A stretch of 14,449 nt of DNA. It comes from Acidobacteriota bacterium. Its GTDB lineage: Bacteria; Acidobacteriota; Terriglobia; Acidiferrales; UBA7541. Position 1 is the first letter of the stretch. Each line of letters opens with the position of its first letter. The stretch covers positions 2,267 to 16,715 of the forward strand of contig PMOV01000295.1 of assembly GCA_003161195.1 (NCBI GenBank), in the 5' to 3' direction. Both the position numbers and the translations under genes were made by a program. Of this stretch, positions 1 through 7,372 are shown piece after piece. The notes beneath the pieces are model-generated. The model saw nothing but the letters and a program-made list of their open reading frames with translations, was not told the origin of the DNA and did not search any database.

Positions 1-1
1 A

Positions 2-34
2 ACGACACAGTCCACGGAAATGCAGCAGGCATGA
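2..34 (+). CDS. 3' end of an upstream gene (partial, tentative)
   Basis: Reading frame 2 from the window edge gives ten residues (TTQSTEMQQA) and then TGA at 32-34. This stop overlaps the ATG of the ATP-grasp gene in the ATGA arrangement common for translationally coupled bacterial genes. Only the tail is visible, so no function can be named. The frame of the ATP-grasp gene is also open to the window edge, so this short piece could be chance. The overlap is the only argument for it. Confidence 0.3.
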   Translation, partial: TTQSTEMQQA

Positions 35-1425
35 CGGCTTCCACGAAACCCGCCACGCGCACTGCGGACCCCGCAGCCGCGTGGAACGATTTGCTGCGGA
101 ACTTCCTCGCCAAGTCGCCGGACTTTCCCCACAAGTTTCTCGAGGAATTGCGCGCCGCAAAGATGACCTTTGGCGACCGCGTGCACTGCCCGTTCTTGCG
201 GCCGTTTTTTCTTTCGCCCGCCGATGAGCAGCGGGTACGCGAAGTCTCCGAGACCATTGCCGAGCTGGGCGAACGCGTGGTTACCGCCGCGCTCGCGGAT
301 AAATCGCTCTTCGCACAGTTTCATTTGCGCCCGGAAGAAGAGCGGCTGACTCGCCTTTCCGGCGGCTACGGCCGCGCCAGCACGGCTTCGCGGCTCGACG
401 CTTTTCTGCTGCCCGATTCGCTGAAATTCGCCGAATACAACGCCGAATCTCCAGCGGGCGCGGGCTATTCCGAAACGCTGGCCGAATTATTCCGCAGCTT
501 GCCGGTGATGGAAAAATTCGCCGCGAAGTTTGAGGTGCATAGTTACCCGCTCAGCGCCAAATTGCTGGACGCGCTGGTGATGAGCTATGTCGATTGGGGC
601 GGCACCAGCAAGCGGCCGCAGATCGCCATTGTGGACTGGAAAGAGGTGCCCACGTGGAGCGAGTTTGAGATTTTGCAGGAGCGTTTCAAAAAGCTCGGCG
701 TGCCCACGATTCTCGCCGACCCGCGCGACCTGGTCTTCGACGGCAAGCACCTCACGGCGCACAAGGTAAAAATCGAGCTGGTGTACCGGCGCGTGCTGAT
801 CAATGACATCGTCGCGCGCTCCGCGGAGTGCGAAGCGCTGGTGAAGGCTTATGCCGCCAACGCGGTGTGCGTCTCGAACACGCTGCGCTGCAAAATTCCG
901 CACGTAAAATCATTTTTCGCCGTGCTTACGGACGAACGCAACTCCGGGCTTTTCTCCATCGACGAGCGCGCCATCATCCGCAACCATATCCCCTGGACGC
1001 GCGTGGTGGCCGACGTAAAAACCGGGCACTACGGCGAGCCGATCGAACTGCTGCCGTTCATTCGCGCGCAACGCAACAATTTGGTATTGAAACCCGCCGA
1101 CGAATACGGGGGCACCGGCGTCACCCTGGGTTGGGAAACGAATGAGGCGGCCTGGGATGCCGTGCTCGAGCGCGCGCTGTCCCAGAAACGCGGCGCCTGG
1201 ATCGTGCAGGAGCGCATCCCCATTCGCCGCGAATGCTTCCCGCACATCGCCAACAACGGCACGGTGGAAGAGAAGGATGTCCTGGTGGATTTCGCTCCGT
1301 ATCTCTATCGCGGCAAATTGAGCGGTTTCTTGACGCGCCTCAGCGCGACTGGTCTGGCGAATGTGACCAGCGGCGGCGGGCAGGTGCCGGCCTTCCGCGT
1401 AGCGCCCAAAAAAGGCAAGAAGTAA
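31..1425 (+). CDS. Circularly permuted ATP-grasp family protein
   Basis: This 464-residue protein resembles the circularly permuted ATP-grasp group, which includes glutathionylspermidine-synthase-like carboxylate-amine ligases. Such enzymes activate a carboxylate with ATP and join it to an amine or thiol; the substrate cannot be read here. Supporting motifs are an early glycine-rich segment (RLSGGYGRAS, about residues 109-118), the acidic block KFAEYNAESPAG (about 132-143) and the ATP-binding LVLKPADEYGGTGV (351-364). Further along are WIVQERIP (390-397) and a C-terminal NVTSGGGQVPAFRV, which would carry metal and phosphate contacts in this family. No signal peptide is visible, so it is probably cytosolic. 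The ATG at 31 overlaps an upstream TGA, suggesting translational coupling. The frame is also open upstream of 31, so a longer N-terminus cannot be excluded. The fold call is fairly secure and the reaction is unknown. Confidence 0.8.
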   Translation: MTASTKPATRTADPAAAWNDLLRNFLAKSPDFPHKFLEELRAAKMTFGDRVHCPFLRPFFLSPADEQRVREVSETIAELGERVVTAALADKSLFAQFHLRPEEERLTRLSGGYGRASTASRLDAFLLPDSLKFAEYNAESPAGAGYSETLAELFRSLPVMEKFAAKFEVHSYPLSAKLLDALVMSYVDWGGTSKRPQIAIVDWKEVPTWSEFEILQERFKKLGVPTILADPRDLVFDGKHLTAHKVKIELVYRRVLINDIVARSAECEALVKAYAANAVCVSNTLRCKIPHVKSFFAVLTDERNSGLFSIDERAIIRNHIPWTRVVADVKTGHYGEPIELLPFIRAQRNNLVLKPADEYGGTGVTLGWETNEAAWDAVLERALSQKRGAWIVQERIPIRRECFPHIANNGTVEEKDVLVDFAPYLYRGKLSGFLTRLSATGLANVTSGGGQVPAFRVAPKKGKK

Positions 1426-1459
1426 CAGTAGCTGTCCAACGAAAGCCTTCAACAAGTTC

Positions 1460-1477
1460 GCTGCGTGAGTCCGCAGC
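1460..1477 (+). terminator. Weak hairpin after the ATP-grasp gene
   Basis: GCTGCG (1460-1465) and CGCAGC (1472-1477) form a 6-bp stem with a 6-nt loop, 35 nt after the ATP-grasp stop codon. Only short T-runs (CCCTTTGTT) follow, so an intrinsic terminator is possible but not well formed. Confidence 0.25.
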
Positions 1478-1503
1478 GCTCCCTTTGTTGCGCTCCCTTT
1501 GTT
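1476..1503. repeat. Perfect 14-bp tandem duplication
   Basis: GCGCTCCCTTTGTT occurs twice with no gap (1476-1489 and 1490-1503). It lies in the 190-nt spacer before the LprI-like gene and overlaps the right arm of the hairpin at 1460-1477. It is probably a replication-slippage duplication. Confidence 0.85.
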
Positions 1504-1615
1504 ATCTTCAGAGGACTCACATTCAGCAGTATATTCTGTAGAAGGTATGTTACTCTTCGCATAGCCGGTCCATTTATCCCCGGCCCATCCCGGAATGCCT
1601 CCCGCGGAGCGAATC

Positions 1616-2074
1616 ATGCCGAAGGCCCTCTTTCTGCTGTTCCTGGTTCTAGCGCAATCCATCACGCTGGCTTCAGACAAGCCGCCCGCTCTCGCTACCG
1701 ACTCCGCCGCGCTGCAACCGTGCGCCGCGGCCAAGACTCCCGGCGCCGCCAACGAATGCTTTTCGGCCCTGTACGTGAGCACCGACGCGCACTTGAACGC
1801 CACCTACAATCACGTGGTAGCCGCCATGAAATTCCTGCTCATGGAAGCGCAGCGCCACAATGACGCGGCGCAAATCGCCCACCATCAAGCGGCGCTCGAC
1901 CGCCTGCTCGCAGCGCAGCGCGCCTGGCTCAACTATCGCGACCTGCATTGCGATTCCGTGAAATTTCAATATGAGGGCGGCACTATCAGCCCCACGGTGT
2001 GGTCGCAATGCATGATGGAAACTTCGCAGCAGCGCATTGCGGCGTTGAGCACTTCCTACGATCTGGGCAGCTAA
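1616..2074 (+). CDS. Secreted LprI-like (DUF1311) protein
   Basis: This 152-residue exported protein contains a lysozyme-inhibitor LprI N-terminal type domain (DUF1311). Residues 1-19 are a signal peptide: a Lys at position 3, a Leu/Phe-rich core, and probable cleavage after SITLA. The mature part has four cysteines (36, 48, 112, 132), which fits periplasmic disulfides. The family signature is clear: a CF..LY...DA.LN..Y segment near 48-64, then QRAWLNYRDLHC (101-112) and a Cys-Met-Met-Glu-Thr helix near the end. Family members are periplasmic or lipoprotein-like, and a few inhibit lysozyme; a lysozyme target here is inference. The start at 1616 is preferred over the in-frame ATG at 1595 because GGAG at 1606-1609 lies 6 nt upstream and the signal peptide then begins correctly. 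Confidence 0.8.
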   Translation: MPKALFLLFLVLAQSITLASDKPPALATDSAALQPCAAAKTPGAANECFSALYVSTDAHLNATYNHVVAAMKFLLMEAQRHNDAAQIAHHQAALDRLLAAQRAWLNYRDLHCDSVKFQYEGGTISPTVWSQCMMETSQQRIAALSTSYDLGS

Positions 2075-2189
2075 CGATCTCCCGCAGCCTGCCTAGCCGC
2101 GTTATCAATTTTTCTGTGCTGACCGCCGTGAATCTTTTGTCTCCCGGCCTGTACAAAATTTCGCAATTTCTCGTTAAACTAGTGTTGGT

Positions 2190-3215
2190 ATGCCCTTCGG
2201 CTCAGCACCCGCGGAACTGATGCCCGGCGCAAAAAACGCCGTAGAAACGTGTCTCGCGGTCCGCCCCGGCGAAAAAGTGACGCTCATCGCCGACGCCATC
2301 TCGAAGCCTGTCGCCGCCAGCCTGGCGGAAGCCCTCCACAACCGCCACGCGTGCGCCGAGGCCTTCCTGCTGGAAGATTTTGGCCCACGCCCCATCCGCG
2401 AAGCCCCTGCAGAAGTTTTAGAGGCCTTGGAGACCGCCGATGTGGGCATCCTGTGTATGACCCCGCAACCCGGCGAACTGGGCGCGCGCATGGCCATCGT
2501 GCAAGTCGTCGAGCGTCGCCAGATCCGCTATGCGCACATGGTCGGTGTGACCCCGGAGATCATGCAGCAAGGCATGCGCGCTGATTATCTGAAAGTGGAC
2601 GAACTGAGCGACAAGCTCCGCGAACGCATGCTGCGCGCCGAAACACTTACGGTCAAGACCGAAGCCGGCACCCACATTGCTGCGCATTTCGATCGCGGAC
2701 TCGATTGGGTGAAGACCAGCGGCCTCATCAGCCCGCGCTATTGGTCGAACCTTCCGGCCGGCGAAGTCTTTACGACACCGGCGACGGTCGACGGCACGTT
2801 CGTCTGCGATGCCACCGCCGGCGACCATTTCAATGGCAAGTACGGCGACCTTCAAGGCACACCGCTGGTGCTGACCATCGAAGGCGCCCGCCTGGTAAAG
2901 GCCGAATGCGCGCGCAAAGATTTGCAGCAGGAATTCTGGGAGTATTGCCACACTGACGAAAACAGCGACCGCGTCGGCGAACTAGCCTTTGGCACGAATC
3001 TCGGTCTAAGCCGGATGATCGGCGTGCTCCTGCAGGACGAGAAATTCCCCGGCGTCCACCTGGCCTTCGGCGACCCTTACGGCAGCCAGACGCACGCCAA
3101 CTGGAAGTCTAAGACGCACGTGGATGTGCTAACGCGGAATTGCGATGTGTGGATTGACGACGACCAGGTGATCAGTAAAGGCCGCTACCGGATGGACCAT
3201 CTGGGACTTTCTTAG
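2190..3215 (+). CDS. M29-like aminopeptidase (leucyl aminopeptidase, AmpT/AmpS type)
   Basis: This 341-residue protein resembles the M29 (thermophilic) metallo-aminopeptidases of COG2309, which remove N-terminal amino acids using a two-metal centre. An N-terminal segment with GAKNAVETCLAVRPGEKV leads into a Rossmann-like half. The C-terminal half carries the likely metal-site residues: Glu264 in VGELAFGTN, His290 in GVHLAFGD, and His310 with Asp312 in KTHVDVL. An acidic WIDDD follows. At about 340 residues it is shorter than the roughly 410-residue classical AmpS/AmpT enzymes, as in several bacterial homologues. No signal peptide is seen, so it is cytosolic. The ATG at 2190 lacks an evident ribosome binding site. 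An in-frame ATG at 2220 has GGAA only 3 nt upstream. The longer form is kept because the residues just before GAKNAV look family-like. It lies 115 nt after the LprI-like gene. Confidence 0.8.
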   Translation: MPFGSAPAELMPGAKNAVETCLAVRPGEKVTLIADAISKPVAASLAEALHNRHACAEAFLLEDFGPRPIREAPAEVLEALETADVGILCMTPQPGELGARMAIVQVVERRQIRYAHMVGVTPEIMQQGMRADYLKVDELSDKLRERMLRAETLTVKTEAGTHIAAHFDRGLDWVKTSGLISPRYWSNLPAGEVFTTPATVDGTFVCDATAGDHFNGKYGDLQGTPLVLTIEGARLVKAECARKDLQQEFWEYCHTDENSDRVGELAFGTNLGLSRMIGVLLQDEKFPGVHLAFGDPYGSQTHANWKSKTHVDVLTRNCDVWIDDDQVISKGRYRMDHLGLS

Positions 3216-3647
3216 AAGCCAAATCTGTTCAACGGGGCAGAACCTTCAAAAAAGTAGACAAGATGCGGAAGCGCGGCCGCAACGCTGCAACAAGCGCCGC
3301 GGGCGCTGCGCGGAAGAGGAAGCCCGGGAAATTCCGCGCGACGCTAATAAAACGGAAGCCGTCCCGTCGCGCAAATTGGGGGATGAAATGAAGGCCCTGT
3401 TCGCACAGGTCGGCTTGAGGCCTGGGGAAAAGATTCAAGAGCTACGCGGTTCCGGCTCCGGCCGCCCGATTTTGAAGAATGATTTGCGCGAGAGTAGCGT
3501 TATTTGTCCGGCAGCGCTTACCCAACTGCCGCTTTTTGCAGTGAAGGCGCACAGAGGGGTTGCGCGCCTTCCGCTGCACTTGGGGAAAACGACCTTCACG
3601 GCTGTTTCAATTGCGTATCGCTTGCGCGATCCATTCAACCGGCGCGG
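3216..3647. other. Convergent intergenic region, no supported gene
   Basis: These 432 nt separate the aminopeptidase from the convergent VirB10-like gene. The longest plus-strand frame (from TTG 3376 to 3651) runs into the opposite gene and resembles nothing I know. A 42-codon ATG frame at 3263-3391 would give a very Arg/Lys-rich peptide without a clear ribosome binding site. No tRNA-like fold, terminator or repeat was recognised. Confidence 0.5.
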
Positions 3648-4613
3648 CTAATTCCACTGACGCGTCAGGTTCACCGCCGGCGACGATGGCTCCGTGGACC
3701 GCACGTCGTTGGTCATCTCGGACGTCCGGCGGAAGTCCACGGTGTTGATATCCAGCGACCCCGTGACCCCCTGCGCGTCCGTGATGATCAGCAAGTCGCC
3801 TTCGCGATGAAACTGCGCCACGGCGATCACCTGGTTCGTGTTTAACACCAGCATAGTGTAGCGTTGGCTGCCTGCAGGAGCGCTGGGCGACGGTGTCGTT
3901 GGCGTTAGCAGCGTTGCAGGCGTGGCCATCAAGGCGGCTGGCTGAGTTGTGGTTCGCGGTAGCAGTTGCGTTTGCGCGGCCGCAAGCTGCATGGCGTGCA
4001 CCGTCCCGTCAGGACGGTAGCTGCTCTGGTCGGCGTACGGCGGACGATCCGGGTGCAACACCGCCAACGAACGCGGGATCACGATGTCGTCCATCAAGCG
4101 CAGTTGGATCGGCTCCTCGCCTTTCAGCGCAGGATACGGTCCTCGTGCTGGCAGGCTGAGCACTTTCCACGGCCACAGCGGAGGAAACAGCCACTCCACC
4201 ACGTCCCGGGTGGCGTGGCCTTTGCCATCGATGGCGCCCTGTTTATCCACTTTGTAGCCACGCGCCGCAATCACTTTTGCCGGGACCGGAAGGTCGCCGT
4301 TCGGCAGAATCACGCGGTCAAAGGTGATCTTCAGGTAGCCCTTGCCGACGAAATGGCCCGGGTCCTTGTCGGCTTCGAGGTGCCCGCCTAGCATGCTGCC
4401 GCGCGGAAACATGGGACGGCCGAACTCCGTGGTGGTGCGCAAGTGGCACAATACGGGGTCGCCGATGGCCGCGGTCTTCGAGGAAAAATTTGGTTCGTTT
4501 ATGGTGCATTGCAACAGCGTCCCGGCGGGTACGAGTTGGTCCTGTGCGCGGACCCCCGGTGCCAACACCACTAGCGCTGCCGCACTCACCAACATGCCGA
4601 TGAGTCGTTTCAT
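3648..4613 (-). CDS. Secreted protein with TrbI/VirB10-like fold and a short C-terminal domain
   Basis: This 321-residue exported protein has no assigned function. Residues 1-23 form a signal peptide (MKR, hydrophobic core, cleavage after GVRA). Residues about 28-125 resemble the VirB10/TrbI beta-barrel pattern: VPAGTLLQC (28-36), a G-D-x-V strand at 51-54, FPRGSMLGG (69-77), and a strand ending in ILPNGDLPVPAKVI. A Pro/Thr/Ala-rich linker (about 215-250) joins a short C-terminal domain (251-300) with LVLNTNQVIAV, a Gly-Asp turn and a GVTGSLDINTVDF strand pair. That resembles a small domain I associate with acidobacterial envelope proteins. No other secretion genes are nearby, so a conjugation role is unlikely. 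The start is secure: GGAGG lies 6 nt upstream of the ATG. Periplasmic location is inferred; its partners are unknown. Confidence 0.65.
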   Translation of the reverse strand: MKRLIGMLVSAAALVVLAPGVRAQDQLVPAGTLLQCTINEPNFSSKTAAIGDPVLCHLRTTTEFGRPMFPRGSMLGGHLEADKDPGHFVGKGYLKITFDRVILPNGDLPVPAKVIAARGYKVDKQGAIDGKGHATRDVVEWLFPPLWPWKVLSLPARGPYPALKGEEPIQLRLMDDIVIPRSLAVLHPDRPPYADQSSYRPDGTVHAMQLAAAQTQLLPRTTTQPAALMATPATLLTPTTPSPSAPAGSQRYTMLVLNTNQVIAVAQFHREGDLLIITDAQGVTGSLDINTVDFRRTSEMTNDVRSTEPSSPAVNLTRQWN

Positions 4614-5032
4614 GAGCGTCCTCCCAGATGGTCGTTTTTGAGCAACGGCGTTTGAAAATCCCCTCGCCGTTCACCGGCAGCGATACTCGGAATCGTGGGC
4701 TAAATGAAGCGCAGACCGTCGAGTGACACTCCCAGTTGCCGCATGCTAACCCGAGGTTGCGAAAAAAGTCGTAGGGATGGTGAGATTTAATTCGGTTTAG
4801 GGACTTAATCGGTATGGAAGTGTTGGAGCTGACGGGCCAGTCGCGGAGCAGTGGCGGATCTTTCGGACACCGCGGCCGCGGCAACGCGATCTCTACCTTT
4901 CGAGTAGACTCCGCGCCTGTCGCTGCGGGCCGGCGCCGCGCGTGGATTTTAAGTGTAGGAAATCAGAGTCGCCGTCGTGGGGGTAAAACGGCGACCTATT
5001 CTAAGGTGACTAACTCTAGCAAATAGAGGTCT
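4614..5032. other. Intergenic region between two minus-strand genes
   Basis: These 419 nt hold the upstream region of the VirB10-like gene and the downstream region of the zinc-ribbon gene. The one clear structure is the hairpin at 4968-4995. A 70-codon plus-strand frame at 4814-5026 lacks a ribosome binding site and any recognisable motif. No convincing promoter boxes were found for the gene at 4613. Confidence 0.5.
4968..4995 (-). terminator. Hairpin downstream of the zinc-ribbon gene
   Basis: GTCGCCGT (4968-4975) and ACGGCGAC (4988-4995) form a perfect 8-bp stem with a 12-nt loop. It lies about 37 nt past the stop of the minus-strand zinc-ribbon gene. No strong T-tract follows on the minus strand, so termination is only a likely role. 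Confidence 0.35.
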
Positions 5033-5332
5033 CTACGGTGCACCCATAGCCCGCCGCTGTTGAAAGCACTCGCGGCAGAACACCGGTCGTCCCTGTGTTG
5101 GACGGAAGGGGACCGTGGTCTCCTTGCCACACTGTGAGCAGCTGGTCTTGGTTTCTGAGCGCACGGGAGAGGCCCCCCCGCCGCCGCCCTCCGCGCGCTT
5201 GGCCTTGCAGCCCTTGCAACGCTTCGGTTCGTTCTTGAATCCTTTGTCGGCGAAAAACATCTGCTCGCCGCCGGTAAATACGAACTCAGCGCCACACTCC
5301 GAGCACTTCAGCACTCGATCGTGATATTCCAT
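5033..5332 (-). CDS. Two-domain zinc-ribbon protein (CxxC-x17-CxxC)
   Basis: This 99-residue cytosolic protein has two four-cysteine zinc-binding modules. The first uses Cys10, Cys13, Cys39 and Cys42, with FVFTGGEQMFF and GFKNEPKRC between the pairs; this matches the probable zinc-ribbon domain family. A Gly-rich linker (49-53) follows. The second uses Cys65, Cys68, Cys86 and Cys89 with exactly 17 residues between the pairs, the spacing of the CxxC-x17-CxxC domain family. Similar proteins are widespread and mostly uncharacterised; nucleic-acid or protein binding is only a guess. The start at 5332 is chosen because homology begins at MEYHDRVLKC and GGGGGA lies 8 nt upstream. The frame stays open to 5446, but that stretch looks non-coding. 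The gene follows rpsU on the same strand after a 208-nt gap, so co-transcription is uncertain. Confidence 0.8.
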   Translation of the reverse strand: MEYHDRVLKCSECGAEFVFTGGEQMFFADKGFKNEPKRCKGCKAKRAEGGGGGASPVRSETKTSCSQCGKETTVPFRPTQGRPVFCRECFQQRRAMGAP

Positions 5333-5540
5333 TGCCGCTATCCCCCTGACCGAAACCACGGGCAAGGGACGCGTTTTTTGGCCAACTGCTCCAAATCCAT
5401 GGGTATACCAGCAGCTTCTGGAACCGGGCTGGGTCCCGTGGGCCATTGGGCTCGTTCTAGCTCGAAACTACCCAAACGTCTTACCTGACCGGGGTCTGAT
5501 TCTCGGAAGTGCGGCGCCGAGCCGCGTCGCCAAACGGATT

Positions 5541-5738
5541 TTAATCCGCTTCGCGCCGCTGCTTCTTGCGCAGTCGCTTCCGCGAAAGCGCTTCCTTGGC
5601 CCGGCGCTTCTCGCCGGGTTTCATATAGAAGCTGTGCTTCTTGATTTCCTTGATGATGTCTTCCTGTTGCACTTTGCGTTTGAATCGGCGCAAGGCATTT
5701 TCCAGAGACTCACTCTCCTGGATAATTACTTCAGCCAC
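5541..5738 (-). CDS. rpsU: 30S ribosomal protein bS21
   Basis: This 65-residue basic protein is the small-subunit ribosomal protein bS21, which sits near the mRNA exit region of the 30S head and platform and aids initiation. The sequence is strongly diagnostic: AEVIIQESESLENALRRF at the start, then FKRKVQQEDIIKEIKKHSFY and a KPGEKRRAKEALSRKR tail. Length matches typical bS21 (about 60-70 residues). The start is GTG at 5738, giving the family-standard N-terminus; GGGGGTG at 5754-5748 lies 9 nt upstream. The frame extends in-frame to a TTG at 5756, but that lengthened form would consume the ribosome binding site. It is not followed by dnaG or yqeY as in some genomes. Confidence 0.95.
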   Translation of the reverse strand: MAEVIIQESESLENALRRFKRKVQQEDIIKEIKKHSFYMKPGEKRRAKEALSRKRLRKKQRREAD

Positions 5739-6119
5739 TTTAAAATTCACCCCCAATCCGGTTCGGATTGGTTTCTTGCGGCGTCTCAGTACCTAGCGGA
5801 CGCCGTCCCTGTCTACAAGTATCGCATGTAAAGCGCTGCAAATGGTCGCTACTCCCCGGGCAGCGTCATAAGGAAGAATGAAAAGGCTTGGCACCTTCTA
5901 ATCAATTGCAGGGATAGAAGTCAAGCACTCTTTCATATGCCCCCGGAAAGGCGCCGACCCAGTCCTATACGTAACTACTGGTATAGCGGAGTACTGATGT
6001 GGTTAATCGCGATTCAAGCGCGCTGCCCCGGTGCCCGCCCTGCGGGTTTTCCTTGATTGCCTTTTCGCTTGGTACTGCTAGAATCCACCCGCCTTCTTTT
6101 CGTGGCTTGGGAGCGTTCG
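5739..6119. promoter_or_regulatory. Divergent rpsU/glgC intergenic region with candidate promoter
   Basis: This 381-nt gap drives rpsU leftwards and glgC rightwards. For rpsU the best minus-strand candidate is TTGACT (5924-5919) and TAGAAG (5900-5895) with 18 nt between. That implies a leader of about 150 nt. An inverted repeat CTATAC (5965-5970) and GTATAG (5981-5986), with a 10-nt spacer, lies about 130 nt before glgC. It could be an operator or a promoter element. GGGAG at 6109-6113 is the glgC ribosome binding site. Confidence 0.35.
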
Positions 6120-7358
6120 ATGCCGGACATGCGCGATGCCATCGGGGTCTTGCTTGCGGGAGGACAAGGCGAACGGTTAGCTCCGCTCACGCGCGATCGC
6201 GCCAAGCCCGCCGTGCCCTTCGGCGCGCTTTACCGCATCATCGATATCACGCTTTCCAACTGCATCAATTCAGACTTGCGGCGCGTATTTGTCCTCACGC
6301 AATACAAAGCGCTCAGCCTCAATCGGCACATCCGCGCCGGTTGGTCCCCGCTCGCCGGACTTGGCGACTACATCGAAGTGCTGACGCCGCAGATGCGCGT
6401 CTCGAAAGAGTGGTATCAGGGCACCGCGGACGCGGTGTACCAGAACATCTATTCCATCGGCAGCGAGCGCTCCAAATACACCTTCATCCTCAGCGGCGAC
6501 CACATCTACAAGATGAATTACAGCCGCATGCTGCAGCAGCATATCGATTCGCAAGCCGACGTCACCGTGGCCACCATTGAGTTTCCCGCTATGCAATGCG
6601 CGCGGCAATTCGGCGTCATCGAGACGGACAAGAGCTGGCGCATCCAGGGCTTCGAGGAAAAGCCCGAACATCCGAAGGAGTCGCCGCACCGCCCGGGATT
6701 CTGCAACGCCTCCATGGGCATCTATATTTTCAATACGCAGTTGCTCATTCCGATTCTGCTCGCCGATTCCGAGGATCCCAAGTCGCACCACGACTTCGGT
6801 AAGGACATCATCCCGCGCATCATCTCGAAGCATCGCGTCTTTGCCTACAATTTCGTGGATGAAAACCGCAAGGACGCTTTGTACTGGCGGGATGTCGGCA
6901 CGCTCGACGCCTACTACGAGGCCAACATGGATCTCGTGAGCGTGTCGCCGGTGTTCAATTTGTATGACCAGGACTGGCCGCTGCGCACCTGGCAGCAGCA
7001 ATGGCCGCCCGCGAAATTTGTGTTCGCCGACCCGGAACGCATGGGCGTGGCCACGGACTCGATCGTTGCGGGCGGCTGCGTGATTTCGGGCGGCCGCGTG
7101 CAGGGCTCGGTGCTCGGCTACAACGTGCGCGTCAACAGCTACTGCGAAGTCTCCGACTCCATCATCTACAATCACGTGAACATCGGCCGCCACTCGCGCA
7201 TACGTCGCGCCATCATCGACCGCCACGTCAGCCTGCCCGAACACACGGAGATCGGCTACGACACGGAAGCCGACAAAAAGCGCTTCCACGTAACCGAATC
7301 CGGCATCGTGGTGGTCATCCGCCAGGAGTCGCTAATCGAAGAGCCAGAGTCGGCTTAG
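6120..7358 (+). CDS. glgC: Glucose-1-phosphate adenylyltransferase (ADP-glucose pyrophosphorylase)
   Basis: This 412-residue enzyme makes ADP-glucose from glucose-1-phosphate and ATP, the committed step of bacterial glycogen synthesis. The nucleotidyltransferase domain begins at once, with VLLAGGQGERLAPLT (10-24) and the RAKPAVPFG signature. Next are SGDHIYKMNY (125-134), the FEEKP substrate loop, CNASMGIYIFN (195-205) and YWRDVGTLDAYYEAN (about 255-269). The last 110 residues carry left-handed beta-helix hexad repeats (VISGGRV, SVLGYNV, SIIYNHVNIG). Length is close to the 431 residues of E. coli GlgC. The start at 6120 is chosen over the in-frame ATG at 6057 because GGGAG sits 6 nt upstream and homology starts a few residues in. 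No glgA, glgB or glgP is next to it; the gene stands alone opposite rpsU. Confidence 0.95.
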   Translation: MPDMRDAIGVLLAGGQGERLAPLTRDRAKPAVPFGALYRIIDITLSNCINSDLRRVFVLTQYKALSLNRHIRAGWSPLAGLGDYIEVLTPQMRVSKEWYQGTADAVYQNIYSIGSERSKYTFILSGDHIYKMNYSRMLQQHIDSQADVTVATIEFPAMQCARQFGVIETDKSWRIQGFEEKPEHPKESPHRPGFCNASMGIYIFNTQLLIPILLADSEDPKSHHDFGKDIIPRIISKHRVFAYNFVDENRKDALYWRDVGTLDAYYEANMDLVSVSPVFNLYDQDWPLRTWQQQWPPAKFVFADPERMGVATDSIVAGGCVISGGRVQGSVLGYNVRVNSYCEVSDSIIYNHVNIGRHSRIRRAIIDRHVSLPEHTEIGYDTEADKKRFHVTESGIVVVIRQESLIEEPESA

Positions 7359-7372
7359 CCCTCGCTCTGCGC

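Noticed and set aside
910..1803. 297-residue minus-strand frame
   Set aside because: It is antisense to the ATP-grasp and LprI-like genes, both supported by clear motifs, and has no recognisable domain.
4814..5026. 70-residue plus-strand frame
   Set aside because: No ribosome binding site, no motif, and it runs through the hairpin at 4968-4995.
5333..5446. N-terminal extension of the zinc-ribbon protein
   Set aside because: Homology begins at 5332 with a good ribosome binding site just upstream; the extension has no conserved features.
6270..7289. 339-residue minus-strand frame
   Set aside because: It is antisense to glgC with no family resemblance.
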